DNA of 39,647 bases from an uncultured Actinomycetes bacterium (GCA_900314685.1 OMWE01000020.1:1-39647), one strand, 5' to 3'; counted from the stretch's first letter, positions 1 to 8,518 are shown. The notes: generated from the sequence alone by a model not told the origin. Numbers and translations: made by a program.

Positions 1-94
1 CGATAGCCTCGGCCGGGCCGCCGCGGCACTGCCGCAACGGTACCATGCCCCTACGGGGCGTAACGGAAGCCCCCGGCTATGCCGGGGGAGTGTC
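1..94 (+). mobile_element. Probable right end of an IS200/IS605-type element (possible TnpB omega-RNA scaffold)
   Basis: The first ~94 bases hold two perfect hairpins in a row: GCCCC/GGGGC at 47-59 with a 3-base loop, and CCCCCGGC/GCCGGGGG at 70-88 with a TAT loop. Very GC-rich sequence precedes them. Neither hairpin is followed by a T-run, so these are not ordinary terminators. Adjacent hairpins at the 3' end of the element are typical of IS200/IS605-family right ends, where the same DNA encodes the scaffold of the RNA guide used by TnpB. Composition changes abruptly to AT-richer DNA just after this block, and the protease reading frame downstream is open but lacks its 5' part, as expected if the element inserted into it. 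The rest of the element, including any tnpB, lies outside the window, so the family assignment is inference. The exact boundary is not visible; about 94-97 is the best guess. Confidence 0.5.
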
Positions 95-1386
95 ACTTAT
101 CTAAAAGAGAGTTCGTAAAAACGGAGATTGTAAAAGGCCTTAATTGGTTCGATAAGGTAGGCGTAGCAGTAAATGATTGGCTTAAACCTAGCCCCTACGA
201 TTTCCCGGAATGCAATCAGGCCTATCAGGCACATCTTAAGGAACACGATGTACGCCAGAGGATGACGGCAATAGAGTGCATTAGACTAATCGCCGAACTC
301 CATCAAAGCAATGACGACTTCATAATTGTGCAGGGCGCAGGCAATGGTATAGATAACGGAGCACAGAATACTGGAGTAGACGCCCGTTATGGAGGATATT
401 TCTGTGCGGTCGAGCAAAGTGTGTTTGATTCCCTGCCCGAACGAGATGCTTTTTCAAAGAAGGGCATTACGTATCAGACAATTAAAAATCATATTATTAT
501 TGTTAGCTCTACTTCAAATAATAAAGAAAACGATAGGTATCTCAAGTGCGATTATGCAAATTCTGGTCCTACGGTAGATATCTATGCACCTGGCGTAAAT
601 GGTGGCATCTTTGCAGCGAGCTCAGAGTCTGACAATAGCTATACAGCGAAGTTTGGTGGTACGTCGGCTGCAGCGCCCATCGTCACTGGTTGCGTCGCGT
701 ACATTTGGTCGACGAACAACGACCTCAGCTACGACGAGGTAAAGAAACTCCTTCTAGACAATTCAGAGGCCGCAACCATGAAAAGGAACGGGGAGACCTC
801 CGAGATACGAATGGTCAACATCGGCAACTACGCCAGGACTCTGACGACGCAGACCACCACGGTGCAGGGGCAAGATACGAACCATACGAATAACGCGCAG
901 GTGGAGAAGCCCGACAATACGCCAGACACTCCATCGACCGATAGCGACACCAATTCCGCGTCTGGCAGCTCTACCGTTGCCGAGCGTCAAGCCGTCGCAG
1001 AGGCATTCTGCAAGCAGTACTTCACGCAGTGGTCTTATGACGGAAATGGTTATACGATTTACGGGAGCAATGCAGCCGACGCGGCGCTCAAATACCTCAA
1101 GAGGGGTAGTTCCGCTTGGGATGCATATATGAGCAGTGACGAGGATTACTCTTCGCCTTTGTATAATGACGTTGCTGGCTTCGTGACCGATGTCAGATCT
1201 GACTATATAGATGACAACCAGTTCCAAGTCGTTATCGACGGTATTTGGATCCAAAACGATCCATCGTATTTTACATGGGACGAGCTGCAGCAATATCGTA
1301 ATCAAAGCTACTTCTTAGTGACCGTCGACGACGACTGCCTGATCACTGCTATCAGCGTGTCTTCACGCTATTCAGTAGGGTACTGA
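79..1386 (+). pseudogene. Subtilisin-like (S8) serine protease, 5'-truncated
   Basis: The frame encodes the C-terminal half of a subtilase domain. It has the oxyanion-hole Asn region (QGAGN, Asn ~89), the NSGPTVDIYAPG segment (~161-172) and the catalytic-Ser motif GTSAAAP (~194-200). The blocks that should carry the catalytic Asp and His, which lie N-terminal to these in the family, are absent. The only available ATG (79) sits in the loop of the IS-end hairpin, and the same frame has a stop at 61-63, so this is not a natural start. After the protease part comes a Thr/Ser/Asn/Asp/Pro-rich linker (~255-300) and a ~130-residue acidic, Tyr-rich C-terminal domain I do not recognise; its pattern of aromatic strands is loosely NTF2-like. 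The region is clearly AT-richer than the neighbouring core genes, suggesting transferred DNA. The fragment cannot be an active protease as it stands. Confidence 0.75.
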
Positions 1387-1495
1387 TACCAGTGTTTTTT
1401 AGCGACTCAATCAATACTGCCCAAAGCGGTAACAGCTGATGACGCAATTGTCATTGTAGATGCGGAGAAACGTTGACATAAACAGCGTGTGTATC

Positions 1496-1524
1496 TTGTC
1501 GAGAGTCGCGCAAACGATTAGAAT
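1496..1524 (+). promoter_or_regulatory. Promoter of rplS
   Basis: A -35 TTGTCG (1496-1501) and a -10 TAGAAT (1519-1524) are separated by 17 bases, a good sigma-70-type match. Transcription would start near 1531 and leave a ~65-base leader, in which GTCGC/GCGAC can pair (about 1550-1566). A TTGACA also occurs at 1473-1478, but without a well-spaced -10. Confidence 0.6.
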
Positions 1525-1598
1525 GCTTCTCTGTGTGTAAGCTCCATGTGTCGCGCACGGTGCGACGGCACCTCTGGACAAGAGAATGGAAGATGGAA

Positions 1599-1943
1599 AT
1601 GGATTACATCAAGGCAATCGAGCGCCAGCAGATCCGTGAGGACATCCCCGAGGTTCTCGTCGGCGACAACGTCAAGGTGCACTATCGCATCAAGGAAGGC
1701 GACCGCGAGCGCGAGCAGGTCTTCCAGGGCGATGTCATCCGTATGTCCGGCGCTGGTGCGCGCGAGACCTTTACGGTCCGCAAGATCAGCTTCGGCGTGG
1801 GTGTCGAGCGTACCTTCCCCCTGCACAGCCCCAAGATCGCAAAGCTCGAGGTCGTGCGTCACGGCCAGGTCCGTCGCGCCAAGCTGTACTACCTCCGCGA
1901 CCGCGTCGGCAAGGCCGCCCGTCTTCGCGAGCGTCGCGCCTAG
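1599..1943 (+). CDS. rplS: 50S ribosomal protein L19
   Basis: L19 lies at the interface of the ribosomal subunits. The 114-residue product has the family length and pattern: an N-terminal [11 protein letters not shown] helix, the [17 protein letters not shown] segment, the [21 protein letters not shown] core and the basic C-terminus with [19 protein letters not shown] chose ATG 1599 because GGAAG (1588-1592) lies six bases upstream; the in-frame ATG at 1593 directly abuts that ribosome binding site, and longer in-frame extensions lack L19 similarity. The gene has its own promoter and a strong terminator, so it is monocistronic here. In most bacteria rplS follows rpsP-rimM-trmD. Those genes are not upstream, where the protease remnant sits instead. 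Confidence 0.96.
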   Translation: MDYIKAIERQQIREDIPEVLVGDNVKVHYRIKEGDREREQVFQGDVIRMSGAGARETFTVRKISFGVGVERTFPLHSPKIAKLEVVRHGQVRRAKLYYLRDRVGKAARLRERRA

Positions 1944-1964
1944 TTCCGTTCTTTGGTACGTTGG

Positions 1965-1991
1965 GAGCCGTCCTGTGGGGCGGCTCTTTTT
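1965..1991 (+). terminator. Rho-independent terminator of rplS
   Basis: The stem GAGCCG/CGGCTC (1965-1970 with 1981-1986) is followed directly by five T residues, 22 bases after the rplS stop codon. Confidence 0.85.
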
Positions 1992-2030
1992 GTATGACGA
2001 CTGGTGGCGGACCGAAATGCCGAGGCGACC

Positions 2031-2798
2031 ATGAACGCGCGGGATATTGCAAATCTGATCAAAGGGGCGGATTTCGACGAGGTCGAGGCCCTGATCGAGC
2101 GTTACGGAGATGACCCGCGTTCGCAGGTGCAGCATGCGGTAGCGAGCGCGAGGAAGAAGCACGAGAAGGAGCGAGCCGAGCGCGAACGGGTGCTGGGCAT
2201 GTATCAGCTTCAGCGCGAGCTCGGGGGAGAGGGCCTGGTCGTCGGTGTCGACGAGGTCGGGCGCGGGGCTGTTGCCGGGCCCCTGACCGTCGCGGCGGTC
2301 GCACTGCCCACACAGCCCATCGTCTGGGGTATCAACGACTCCAAACAGCTCACGCCGCATGCGCGCGAGGAACTCGCCGCAGCCATCCGCCAGTCTGCCC
2401 TGGCCATCGGTATCTGCCATATCCCGCCTGAGGACATCGACCGCTACGGCATGGCGGCATCACTGCGCACGGCGATGGCTGGCGCGGTCGAGGATACAGG
2501 TGTGGATCCCGACTGCGTGCTGATCGACGGCAACCCCGTGCACGCGCATCCCAAGGAAAAGACCCTGGTAAAGGGAGACGCACGCGTGGCCTGCATCGCC
2601 GCGGCATCGATCGTGGCCAAGGTCACGCGAGACCACATCATGGTAGGGTACGCCGATGAGTATCCCGAGTACGACTTCGGGGGCAACAAGGGGTACGGAT
2701 CGGCAGAACATATCGCTGCGATCCGGGCGCACGGCCTCACACCCATCCATAGGGCCAGTTTTTGTGGCAACTTTGTGGAAATGCCGCGCCTTTTTTAA
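2031..2798 (+). CDS. rnhB: Ribonuclease HII
   Basis: RNase HII cleaves the RNA strand of RNA-DNA hybrids and starts removal of single ribonucleotides misincorporated into DNA. The 255-residue product has all four metal-binding acidic residues: Asp74 and Glu75 in GVDEVGRG, Asp166 in LIDGN and Asp201 in KVTRD. The C-terminal part has YGSAEHIAAI and HRASFCGNF, typical of the family. Like several Gram-positive homologues it has an N-terminal extension, here ~65 mostly charged, helical residues (DEVEALIERYGDDPR, then a Lys/Glu/Arg-rich stretch) that may be a nucleic-acid-binding module. ATG 2031 was chosen because GAGG (2022-2025) stands five bases upstream. An in-frame GTG at 2004 would add nine residues but has no ribosome binding site. 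It is followed by a noncoding gap with small inverted repeats. Confidence 0.95.
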   Translation: MNARDIANLIKGADFDEVEALIERYGDDPRSQVQHAVASARKKHEKERAERERVLGMYQLQRELGGEGLVVGVDEVGRGAVAGPLTVAAVALPTQPIVWGINDSKQLTPHAREELAAAIRQSALAIGICHIPPEDIDRYGMAASLRTAMAGAVEDTGVDPDCVLIDGNPVHAHPKEKTLVKGDARVACIAAASIVAKVTRDHIMVGYADEYPEYDFGGNKGYGSAEHIAAIRAHGLTPIHRASFCGNFVEMPRLF

Positions 2799-2974
2799 CG
2801 TCGCATGCAGGTAGTACAAAAACTGATTACCTGCGGACCGCGCTAATTCCCAGCTAACAAAGCCGTGCTAGCTGCATCCGCTAGCTTGCCTGCAGCTGCG
2901 TGCCAGTATCCCGCAAGTGATTTACAAGTCGCATGTCTCACAGTCATCTCAGGTGACGAGTGAAGGGATGCGGT

Positions 2975-3493
2975 ATGAAGCAATCGCAGGTCGGGGTTCC
3001 CATGGCCCGGCACGCCCAGAGGCGGGTCGGATTGACCGAGGATTTCCACTGTCCGAGCGCGTCGGTCGAGGGAGTGGGGAGCCTCGGCCTTGCCCAGGAT
3101 TGGGAGCAGGAAAAGCCGACCCCCAAGCAGGTTGGGCGCATGGGCGAGCAGATGGCGAAGGTCTTCCTCGAGTCCCACGGGTATTCCGTCATCACGATGA
3201 ACTGGCGGTGCCGTTCCGGGGAGGCGGACATCGTCGCGTTCGACAACCAGGAAGGCGTCACCACCCTGGTGGAGGTGAAGAGCCGCACCTCCACGATGGG
3301 GGCCGACACGCTCTTTCCCGAGAAAGCGGTGGACAGGCGGAAGCAGGACCGCTACCAGCGGATAGCCCTGACCTGGCTGGCGTTTCACCCGAAGGTGAAA
3401 AATGTGAGGTTCGATGTCGTGGGCCTCAACATCTACGCGCCGCTCTGCGCAAAGGTGCGCCTGGTGCCTGGTGCCTTCGAGTGGGATGAGTGA
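2975..3493 (+). CDS. YraN/UPF0102 family endonuclease-like protein, N-terminally extended
   Basis: The family has a restriction-endonuclease-like fold and is commonly found next to rnhB and comM/dprA; its exact role is unsettled. The 172-residue product shows the full core in its last ~120 residues: GRMGEQMAKVFLESHGYSV, then RSGEADIVAFD and TLVEVKSRTS, i.e. the Glu, Asp and Glu-x-Lys residues of a PD-(D/E)XK-type site. About 53 residues precede the core, beyond the usual ~120-residue length, and I recognise nothing in them. I chose ATG 2975 because GAAGGGA (2962-2968) ends six bases upstream; an in-frame GTG at 2960 would add five residues. The stop overlaps the comM start by eight bases (ATGAGTGA), so the two are translationally coupled. 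Confidence 0.85.
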   Translation: MKQSQVGVPMARHAQRRVGLTEDFHCPSASVEGVGSLGLAQDWEQEKPTPKQVGRMGEQMAKVFLESHGYSVITMNWRCRSGEADIVAFDNQEGVTTLVEVKSRTSTMGADTLFPEKAVDRRKQDRYQRIALTWLAFHPKVKNVRFDVVGLNIYAPLCAKVRLVPGAFEWDE

Positions 3494-5027
3494 CATGGGC
3501 GGCGAGACGTTTTCCGTGCACACGGCGGTGGTCCGTGGTGCCGAGGCGCTGCCCGTCACGGTCGAGGTATCCCTGTCGGGAGGGATACCGGGCATGACGC
3601 TCGTCGGGATGCCCGATGCGGCGGTACTCGAGGCACGATCGCGCGTGAGGTGTGCAATCGCAGGTGCCGGGTACGAGCGGCCGCGTCTCCACGTGACGGT
3701 CAACCTGGCGCCGGGCGAGCTCAAGAAGAAAGGATCGGGCTTTGACCTGCCCATCGCGGTCGCAATACTCGCCGCGACGCATCAGATTCCGCGCCAGGGT
3801 CTGGATGACGCCCTTTTCGTCGGTGAGCTCGCCCTCGATGGGTCGATTGCGTCCGTTCGCGGTATGGTCGCCTACGCCGTGCTGGCGAAGCGGATGGACC
3901 TCCGTCTCGTGTGCGGCTCCGATGCGGACATCCCGGACAGCCTGCGCGACCAGGTGCAGGTGATTGAGTCGCTTTCGCAGCTGCGCCGTGGAGCCAATGC
4001 GCTCGAGGGATTAGCACCCTACCTGAATAGGATATATGGGTCCGACCGTATCGCAGCACCTGCGCAGGAAGACAAACCAGACACCCTCGACTTCGTGGAC
4101 GTGATCGACCAGGAGGTCGCGAAGCGCGCACTGGTGATCGCCGCCGCTGGTGGGCACGGCCTGCTGATGGTAGGCCCACCCGGATCGGGCAAGTCGATGC
4201 TGGCGAAACGTCTGCCGACGATACTGCCGCCCCTCACGGAGGCGGAGGAGCTCCAATCCATGCTGCTGTATTCGGTGGCGGGGGAGACGTTCATGGGTGG
4301 TCGGGAGCACAAACGACCGTTCCGGGCGCCCCATCACTCGATCTCACTTGTGGGCATGGTCGGCGGCGGCAGCCCCGTGCTGCCGGGCGAGATTTCCCTT
4401 GCCCACAACGGCGTGCTCTTCCTGGACGAGCTACCCGAGTTTTCTCCCGGCGCGCTGCAGTCCCTCAGGCAGCCGATGGAGGACAAGGAGGTCAGGATCG
4501 TGCGCGCCGACGGCACCTATCGCTTTCCCTGCGACTTCCAGCTGATCGCGGCAGCCAACCCCTGCCCCTGCGGCTACCTGGGAGACCCGGGGCATGAGTG
4601 CCGCTGCACACCTGCGCAGATCGTCAAATACCAGAACCGCGTCGGCGGTCCCCTGATGAACCGCATCGATATCGTCGTCAACGTCGCGCGGCCGCGCGAG
4701 GACAGGCTGATCGGCGAGCAGAAAGGCTTGTCTTCCCGCGAGATGGCCGAGCTGGTGCAAGGTGCGCGGGAGTTCTCGTCTTGGCGATCGGCCCATCACG
4801 GTCTCGACGTGGCCCAGAAGAAAAACATGGGCGTCGCCGAGGCGCAGTTCGAGCAAAAGGCGATTACGACACTCGAGGGCATTGCGTCGCGTAAGGCTCT
4901 CGGTGGGCGCGCCATCTCCCGCATCGTGAGGCTCTCGCGCACCATCGCCGACATAGAGGGCTGCGAGACGGTCGGTCGCGATGAGGTCGTCGAAGCCTGC
5001 TCGTACCGTACGCAGGACAACGGTTAG
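3486..5027 (+). CDS. comM: ComM-like AAA+ ATPase (Mg chelatase-related, natural transformation)
   Basis: ComM is a hexameric AAA+ helicase that promotes branch migration when transforming DNA is integrated; the wider YifB/ComM family is found in most bacteria. The 513-residue product has three parts: an N-terminal Lon-protease-like domain (~1-165, with GFDLPIAVAILAA and FVGELALDGS), a ChlI-type AAA+ module with Walker A GPPGSGKS (~230-237) and Walker B VLFLDELPEF (~310), and a C-terminal magnesium-chelatase lid domain ending in GGRAISRIVRLSRTIAD. A Cys-rich insert (NPCPCGYLGDPGHECRC) is typical of the family. ATG 3486 overlaps the yraN stop; ATG 3495 is a possible later start. dprA lies 72 bases downstream, so two transformation-related genes are adjacent, though no DNA-uptake pilus genes are in the window. 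Confidence 0.92.
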   Translation: MSDMGGETFSVHTAVVRGAEALPVTVEVSLSGGIPGMTLVGMPDAAVLEARSRVRCAIAGAGYERPRLHVTVNLAPGELKKKGSGFDLPIAVAILAATHQIPRQGLDDALFVGELALDGSIASVRGMVAYAVLAKRMDLRLVCGSDADIPDSLRDQVQVIESLSQLRRGANALEGLAPYLNRIYGSDRIAAPAQEDKPDTLDFVDVIDQEVAKRALVIAAAGGHGLLMVGPPGSGKSMLAKRLPTILPPLTEAEELQSMLLYSVAGETFMGGREHKRPFRAPHHSISLVGMVGGGSPVLPGEISLAHNGVLFLDELPEFSPGALQSLRQPMEDKEVRIVRADGTYRFPCDFQLIAAANPCPCGYLGDPGHECRCTPAQIVKYQNRVGGPLMNRIDIVVNVARPREDRLIGEQKGLSSREMAELVQGAREFSSWRSAHHGLDVAQKKNMGVAEAQFEQKAITTLEGIASRKALGGRAISRIVRLSRTIADIEGCETVGRDEVVEACSYRTQDNG

Positions 5028-5099
5028 CGCGTCGCGGACAACCGGGTGCAGGCTGTGAGCGGTTGAGATAAGGCTGGAAGCATCTAGGTAGGAGGAGCA

Positions 5100-6077
5100 G
5101 TGGAGCATCAGGCGCAAAGGGCTGTGGATTATCGGCTACAAGGCATGACGAACCAGCGGTTTGACATCCATAGGGGAGAGGAGGCCTATCCCGGGACCCT
5201 CGAAGAGCTCGATTCCCCTCCCGAGGTGCTGCACGTACTGGGCAACCCCGCGGCGCTCAAGGGGCCGCACCTGTCGGTGATCGGGTCGCGAAAGGCGACT
5301 CCCTACGGGCTCGCGGCGGCAGCCATGGCGGGGCGCATCGCCGCAGAGTGCGAGCTCACCGTCGTATCGGGAGGGGCGTACGGATGCGACAGCGCGTCTT
5401 TGCGCGCGGCCCACGCGGCGGGCGGCCGCACCGTCGTCGTGTCCGGTGTCGGGGCGGACGTCGTGTACCCGCCCACCTCAAAGGACGTCTTCGACAACGC
5501 GCTCGCCGACGGCGGCGCCATCGTGTCGCTCGTCCCCTGGGGGCAGGATGCGCGACGATGGACCTTTGCCGAGCGCAACCCCATCATAGCGGCGCTCGGA
5601 GACGCGCTGGTCGTCTGTGAGGCGGGACAGCGGTCGGGGACATCCAGCACGGCAGACGCGGCGGCTCGGCTCGGGAGGCGGGTCTACGCGGTGCCGGGCA
5701 GCATCTATTCCCCGCAGTCGACGGGCACGAACCGCCTCATAGCCGACGGGGCGGCGATCGTCTGCTGCGAGCAGGACCTCGAGACGATGCTCTCCCTCGA
5801 CTTTGGGTCGCTGCGTGTGGCGGAGGAGGGGACGACGCGTCCCGAGGGCCGCGTGCTTTCCGCGCTCGTCGCGATGCCCATGAGGCCGGACGACCTGGCG
5901 GCGGCGCTGGGGGAGGACCCGCTCACGGTGCTGAGGACCCTGTCCGACTATGAGGCGCGTGGCCTGGTCGAACGGATTTGGGATGGGCGCTACTGCGCGA
6001 GCGAGGGGTATCTGGCCACTCGCGTTAGAATCGGTAAGAAAAACGATAGCCACAACGGCACGACGACCCATGTATGA
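5100..6077 (+). CDS. dprA: DNA-processing protein DprA
   Basis: DprA protects incoming single-stranded DNA and loads RecA onto it. The 325-residue product has the Rossmann-like core: HLSVIGSRKATPYG, VVSGGAYGCDSASLRAAH and VVSGVGADVVYPP, matching the family's GSR, SGxAxGID and GLDxxYP positions, then RNPIIAALGDALVV and a C-terminal winged-helix segment (~245-300). The N-terminal SAM-like domain of many DprA proteins is missing or reduced, because only ~50 residues precede the core. The GTG start at 5100 follows AGGAGG (5090-5095) by four bases. The last ~25 residues (after GYLATRV) are a non-conserved basic tail. The usual Gram-positive neighbour topA is not between dprA and trmFO here. Confidence 0.92.
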   Translation: MEHQAQRAVDYRLQGMTNQRFDIHRGEEAYPGTLEELDSPPEVLHVLGNPAALKGPHLSVIGSRKATPYGLAAAAMAGRIAAECELTVVSGGAYGCDSASLRAAHAAGGRTVVVSGVGADVVYPPTSKDVFDNALADGGAIVSLVPWGQDARRWTFAERNPIIAALGDALVVCEAGQRSGTSSTADAAARLGRRVYAVPGSIYSPQSTGTNRLIADGAAIVCCEQDLETMLSLDFGSLRVAEEGTTRPEGRVLSALVAMPMRPDDLAAALGEDPLTVLRTLSDYEARGLVERIWDGRYCASEGYLATRVRIGKKNDSHNGTTTHV

Positions 6078-6111
6078 GCGGGGCCGTGCCCCTACCGTGA
6101 GCGGAGTGTGT

Positions 6112-7467
6112 ATGGAGCGGGTGACGATAGTCGGTGGAGGACTGGCGGGCAGCGAGTGCGCCCTTTCCCTGTCGAGGCGCGGTGTAGCCGTGCGGCTGTA
6201 CGAGATGCGACCCGAGGTCTCGTCCCCGGCACACCATACCGGCAAGTTCGCCGAGCTGGTCTGCTCCAACTCCCTGAAGTCGCTCCGGGAGGACTCGGCT
6301 GCCGGCCTGCTCAAACACGAGCTCCTCTATATGGGGTCAAGCCTTCTGCCCCTGGCGCTCCAGGCGCGCGTCCCCGCGGGCGGGGCCTTGGCGGTGGACC
6401 GCGACGTGTTCTCCGACCTCGTGACGTCCGCCATAGAGGCGGAGCCGCTCATCGAGGTCGTGCATCAGGAGGTGCGCGAGCTGCCGGAGGGCCCGTGCGT
6501 CATTGCGGCCGGGCCGCTCTGCTCCGACGCGCTCTTCCAGGTGCTTTCCGATACTATCGGTGCGTCCTCGCTGTCCTTCTTCGATGCGGCGGCTCCGATT
6601 GTCGACGCCGCGACTATCGACCGCTCGGTCGTCTTTGCCCAGTCGCGCTACGGTGAGGAGGGGGCCGGGGACTACCTCAACTGCCCGATGGACCGCGAGG
6701 AATACGACCGCTTCATGACGGAGCTGCTTGGAGCCCGCAGGGTGATCGGCAAGGATTTCGAGCAGAAAGACCTCTTCTCCGCCTGCCAGCCGGTCGAGGA
6801 GGTGGCACGGACGGGGCACGACTCCCTGAGGTTCGGCGCGCTCAAGCCGGTCGGCCTGACGGATCCCCGGACAGGCAGGCGCCCCTGGGCCGCCGTGCAG
6901 CTGCGTGCCGAGAACGCCGCCCGCACCGCATACAACCTCGTCGGCTTCCAGACCAACCTCGCATGGGGAGAGCAAAAGCGCGTCTTCTCACTGATTCCCG
7001 GTCTCGAGCACGCGGAATTCTTCCGTTACGGCGTGATGCACCGCAACTCGTTCGTCGACACGCCGCGCGTGCTCGACCGGACGTTCAGGTTGCCGGGGAC
7101 CTCTATCCGCCTTGCCGGTCAGATCACCGGCACCGAGGGTTACACCGAGGCCATCGCGTCGGGTCTCATCGCAGCGCTCAACACCTATGCGGACCTGCGC
7201 GGCCTGCCTGCGGTCGACCTGCCCCGCACCGGTGCCTTCGGCTCGCTTGTGGCCTACGCGACAGACCCCCTGACCTCGCCCTATCAGCCGATGCACGTGA
7301 ATTTCGGGCTCGTGCCGCCCCTCGACGGCGGCAGGATGAAGAAAAAAGAGCGGTATGCGGCCTATGCTAAACGGGCACGCCGCGACCTCGAGGACTATGT
7401 GACGGCCCGAGGTGACCTGTTCGACGGCCTGACGGGCCCGTGGCCGACAGACGAGGACCTCCAGTGA
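6112..7467 (+). CDS. trmFO: Methylenetetrahydrofolate-tRNA-(uracil-5-)-methyltransferase TrmFO
   Basis: TrmFO is a flavoenzyme that uses methylenetetrahydrofolate and NAD(P)H to form ribothymidine at position 54 of tRNA. The 451-residue protein begins with the FAD dinucleotide-binding motif VTIVGGGLAGSECA and continues with the family stretch FAELVCSNSLKS, the FSACQPVEEVARTG block, LRFGALKPVGL and, near the end, NFGLVPPLDGG. The Cys in the CSNS loop is present. I chose ATG 6112 because GGAG (6103-6106) is five bases upstream and the FAD motif begins three residues later; the frame is open far upstream but without similarity. Its stop overlaps the GTG start of the recombinase gene. The trmFO-xer pair is a conserved Gram-positive arrangement. 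Confidence 0.95.
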   Translation: MERVTIVGGGLAGSECALSLSRRGVAVRLYEMRPEVSSPAHHTGKFAELVCSNSLKSLREDSAAGLLKHELLYMGSSLLPLALQARVPAGGALAVDRDVFSDLVTSAIEAEPLIEVVHQEVRELPEGPCVIAAGPLCSDALFQVLSDTIGASSLSFFDAAAPIVDAATIDRSVVFAQSRYGEEGAGDYLNCPMDREEYDRFMTELLGARRVIGKDFEQKDLFSACQPVEEVARTGHDSLRFGALKPVGLTDPRTGRRPWAAVQLRAENAARTAYNLVGFQTNLAWGEQKRVFSLIPGLEHAEFFRYGVMHRNSFVDTPRVLDRTFRLPGTSIRLAGQITGTEGYTEAIASGLIAALNTYADLRGLPAVDLPRTGAFGSLVAYATDPLTSPYQPMHVNFGLVPPLDGGRMKKKERYAAYAKRARRDLEDYVTARGDLFDGLTGPWPTDEDLQ

Positions 7468-8420
7468 GCGGGGATATCGAGAGGGAAGCGGAGTCCCGTG
7501 AGCTGCAGATGAACGAGTTCGAGGACCATGTGCATGCGTTCATACGCTACCTGTCCGGCGTACGCAACCTCTCGCCCAATACCGTGCGCGCATACCAGGG
7601 CGACCTCGAGGCCTACTGTAGCTGGCTGAGGCGCGAGGGGGTCAATCCCCTTGACATCACGCACCGCGAGCTGCGCCGTTGGCTTGCGGAGCAGTCCCGC
7701 GCCAGATACACCGCTTCCTCCGTCGACAGGAGGCTTTCGGCCGTCCGGGACCTGTATCGTTGGCTCGTGCACGAGGGGATCACCGACAAGGACTGCGCGG
7801 CTGCCGTTGCAGGCCCGAGGAGGGCAAAGACGCTCCCGCGCACCATGGACGACGCGTCGGTCGCAAAGCTGCTGGCCACGTGCGACGTAAGCACCCCCGA
7901 CGGCCTGCGCGACCGGTGCTTCCTCGAGCTGCTCGCGGCAACCGGGTCGCGTATATCGGAGGCGGCCGGTCTTAAAGTCTCGGACATCGATATCGCGAGA
8001 CGCCAGATCCGCCTGTTTGGTAAGGGCGCCAAGGAACGCATCGTGCCGCTGTACGACGCAGCGGTCGAAACGGTGCTTGCCTATATCGAGAGTGCGAGGC
8101 CGGAGCTCCTGGCAAAGGCCAAGGGGCCTTCGAAGGCGGGCGACGCGCTCTATATATCCACACGCGGAAACGCCATGAGTGCGGATGCTTTGCGCACGGT
8201 CTTCGAGCGCCACGTCGGTATCGCCGGCCTCGACCCCACACTCACGCCCCATGCCATGCGCCACACCTACGCGACCGAGCTTCTGGCAAACGGGGCGGAC
8301 ATGCGTAGCGTGCAGGAGCTCCTGGGCCACGCGAACCTTGCGACGACGCAGATCTACACGCACCTCTCCGTCGAGCGCCTCAAGGAGGCTACCCGACAGG
8401 CACACCCGCGCGCCGAGTGA
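7464..8420 (+). CDS. Tyrosine recombinase XerC/XerD
   Basis: Xer recombinases resolve chromosome dimers at dif sites. The 318-residue product has an N-terminal SAM-like core-binding domain (~20-105) and a C-terminal catalytic domain with the complete active-site set: Arg163 (ATGSRISE), Lys187 (FGKGAKERIV), His263 and Arg266 (PHAMRHTYA), His289 (LGHAN) and Tyr298 (QIYTHL). The GTG start at 7464 overlaps the trmFO stop as GTGA, and GAGGA (7453-7457) lies six bases upstream. An in-frame GTG at 7440 and an ATG at 7509 are less likely. Location next to trmFO and the housekeeping context favour a chromosomal Xer protein over a phage integrase. I cannot separate XerC from XerD by eye; synteny suggests XerC. 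Confidence 0.9.
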   Translation: MSGDIEREAESRELQMNEFEDHVHAFIRYLSGVRNLSPNTVRAYQGDLEAYCSWLRREGVNPLDITHRELRRWLAEQSRARYTASSVDRRLSAVRDLYRWLVHEGITDKDCAAAVAGPRRAKTLPRTMDDASVAKLLATCDVSTPDGLRDRCFLELLAATGSRISEAAGLKVSDIDIARRQIRLFGKGAKERIVPLYDAAVETVLAYIESARPELLAKAKGPSKAGDALYISTRGNAMSADALRTVFERHVGIAGLDPTLTPHAMRHTYATELLANGADMRSVQELLGHANLATTQIYTHLSVERLKEATRQAHPRAE

Positions 8421-8518
8421 GGGACGTTTGTCTTCGTTTGTCTTGTGAGCGTTTTGTGTATGGGTGCGGCAAATGAGGCCGAGACGATTGCATTTTCGCG
8501 TGCATATGCTGAAAGAGC

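Noticed and set aside
47..88. The two hairpins at the left edge as Rho-independent terminators
   Set aside because: Neither is followed by a T-run, and the second contains the only possible ATG of the truncated protease frame in its loop.
763..1305. Minus-strand frame opposite the protease remnant
   Set aside because: The plus strand shows clear subtilase motifs and the minus frame has none.
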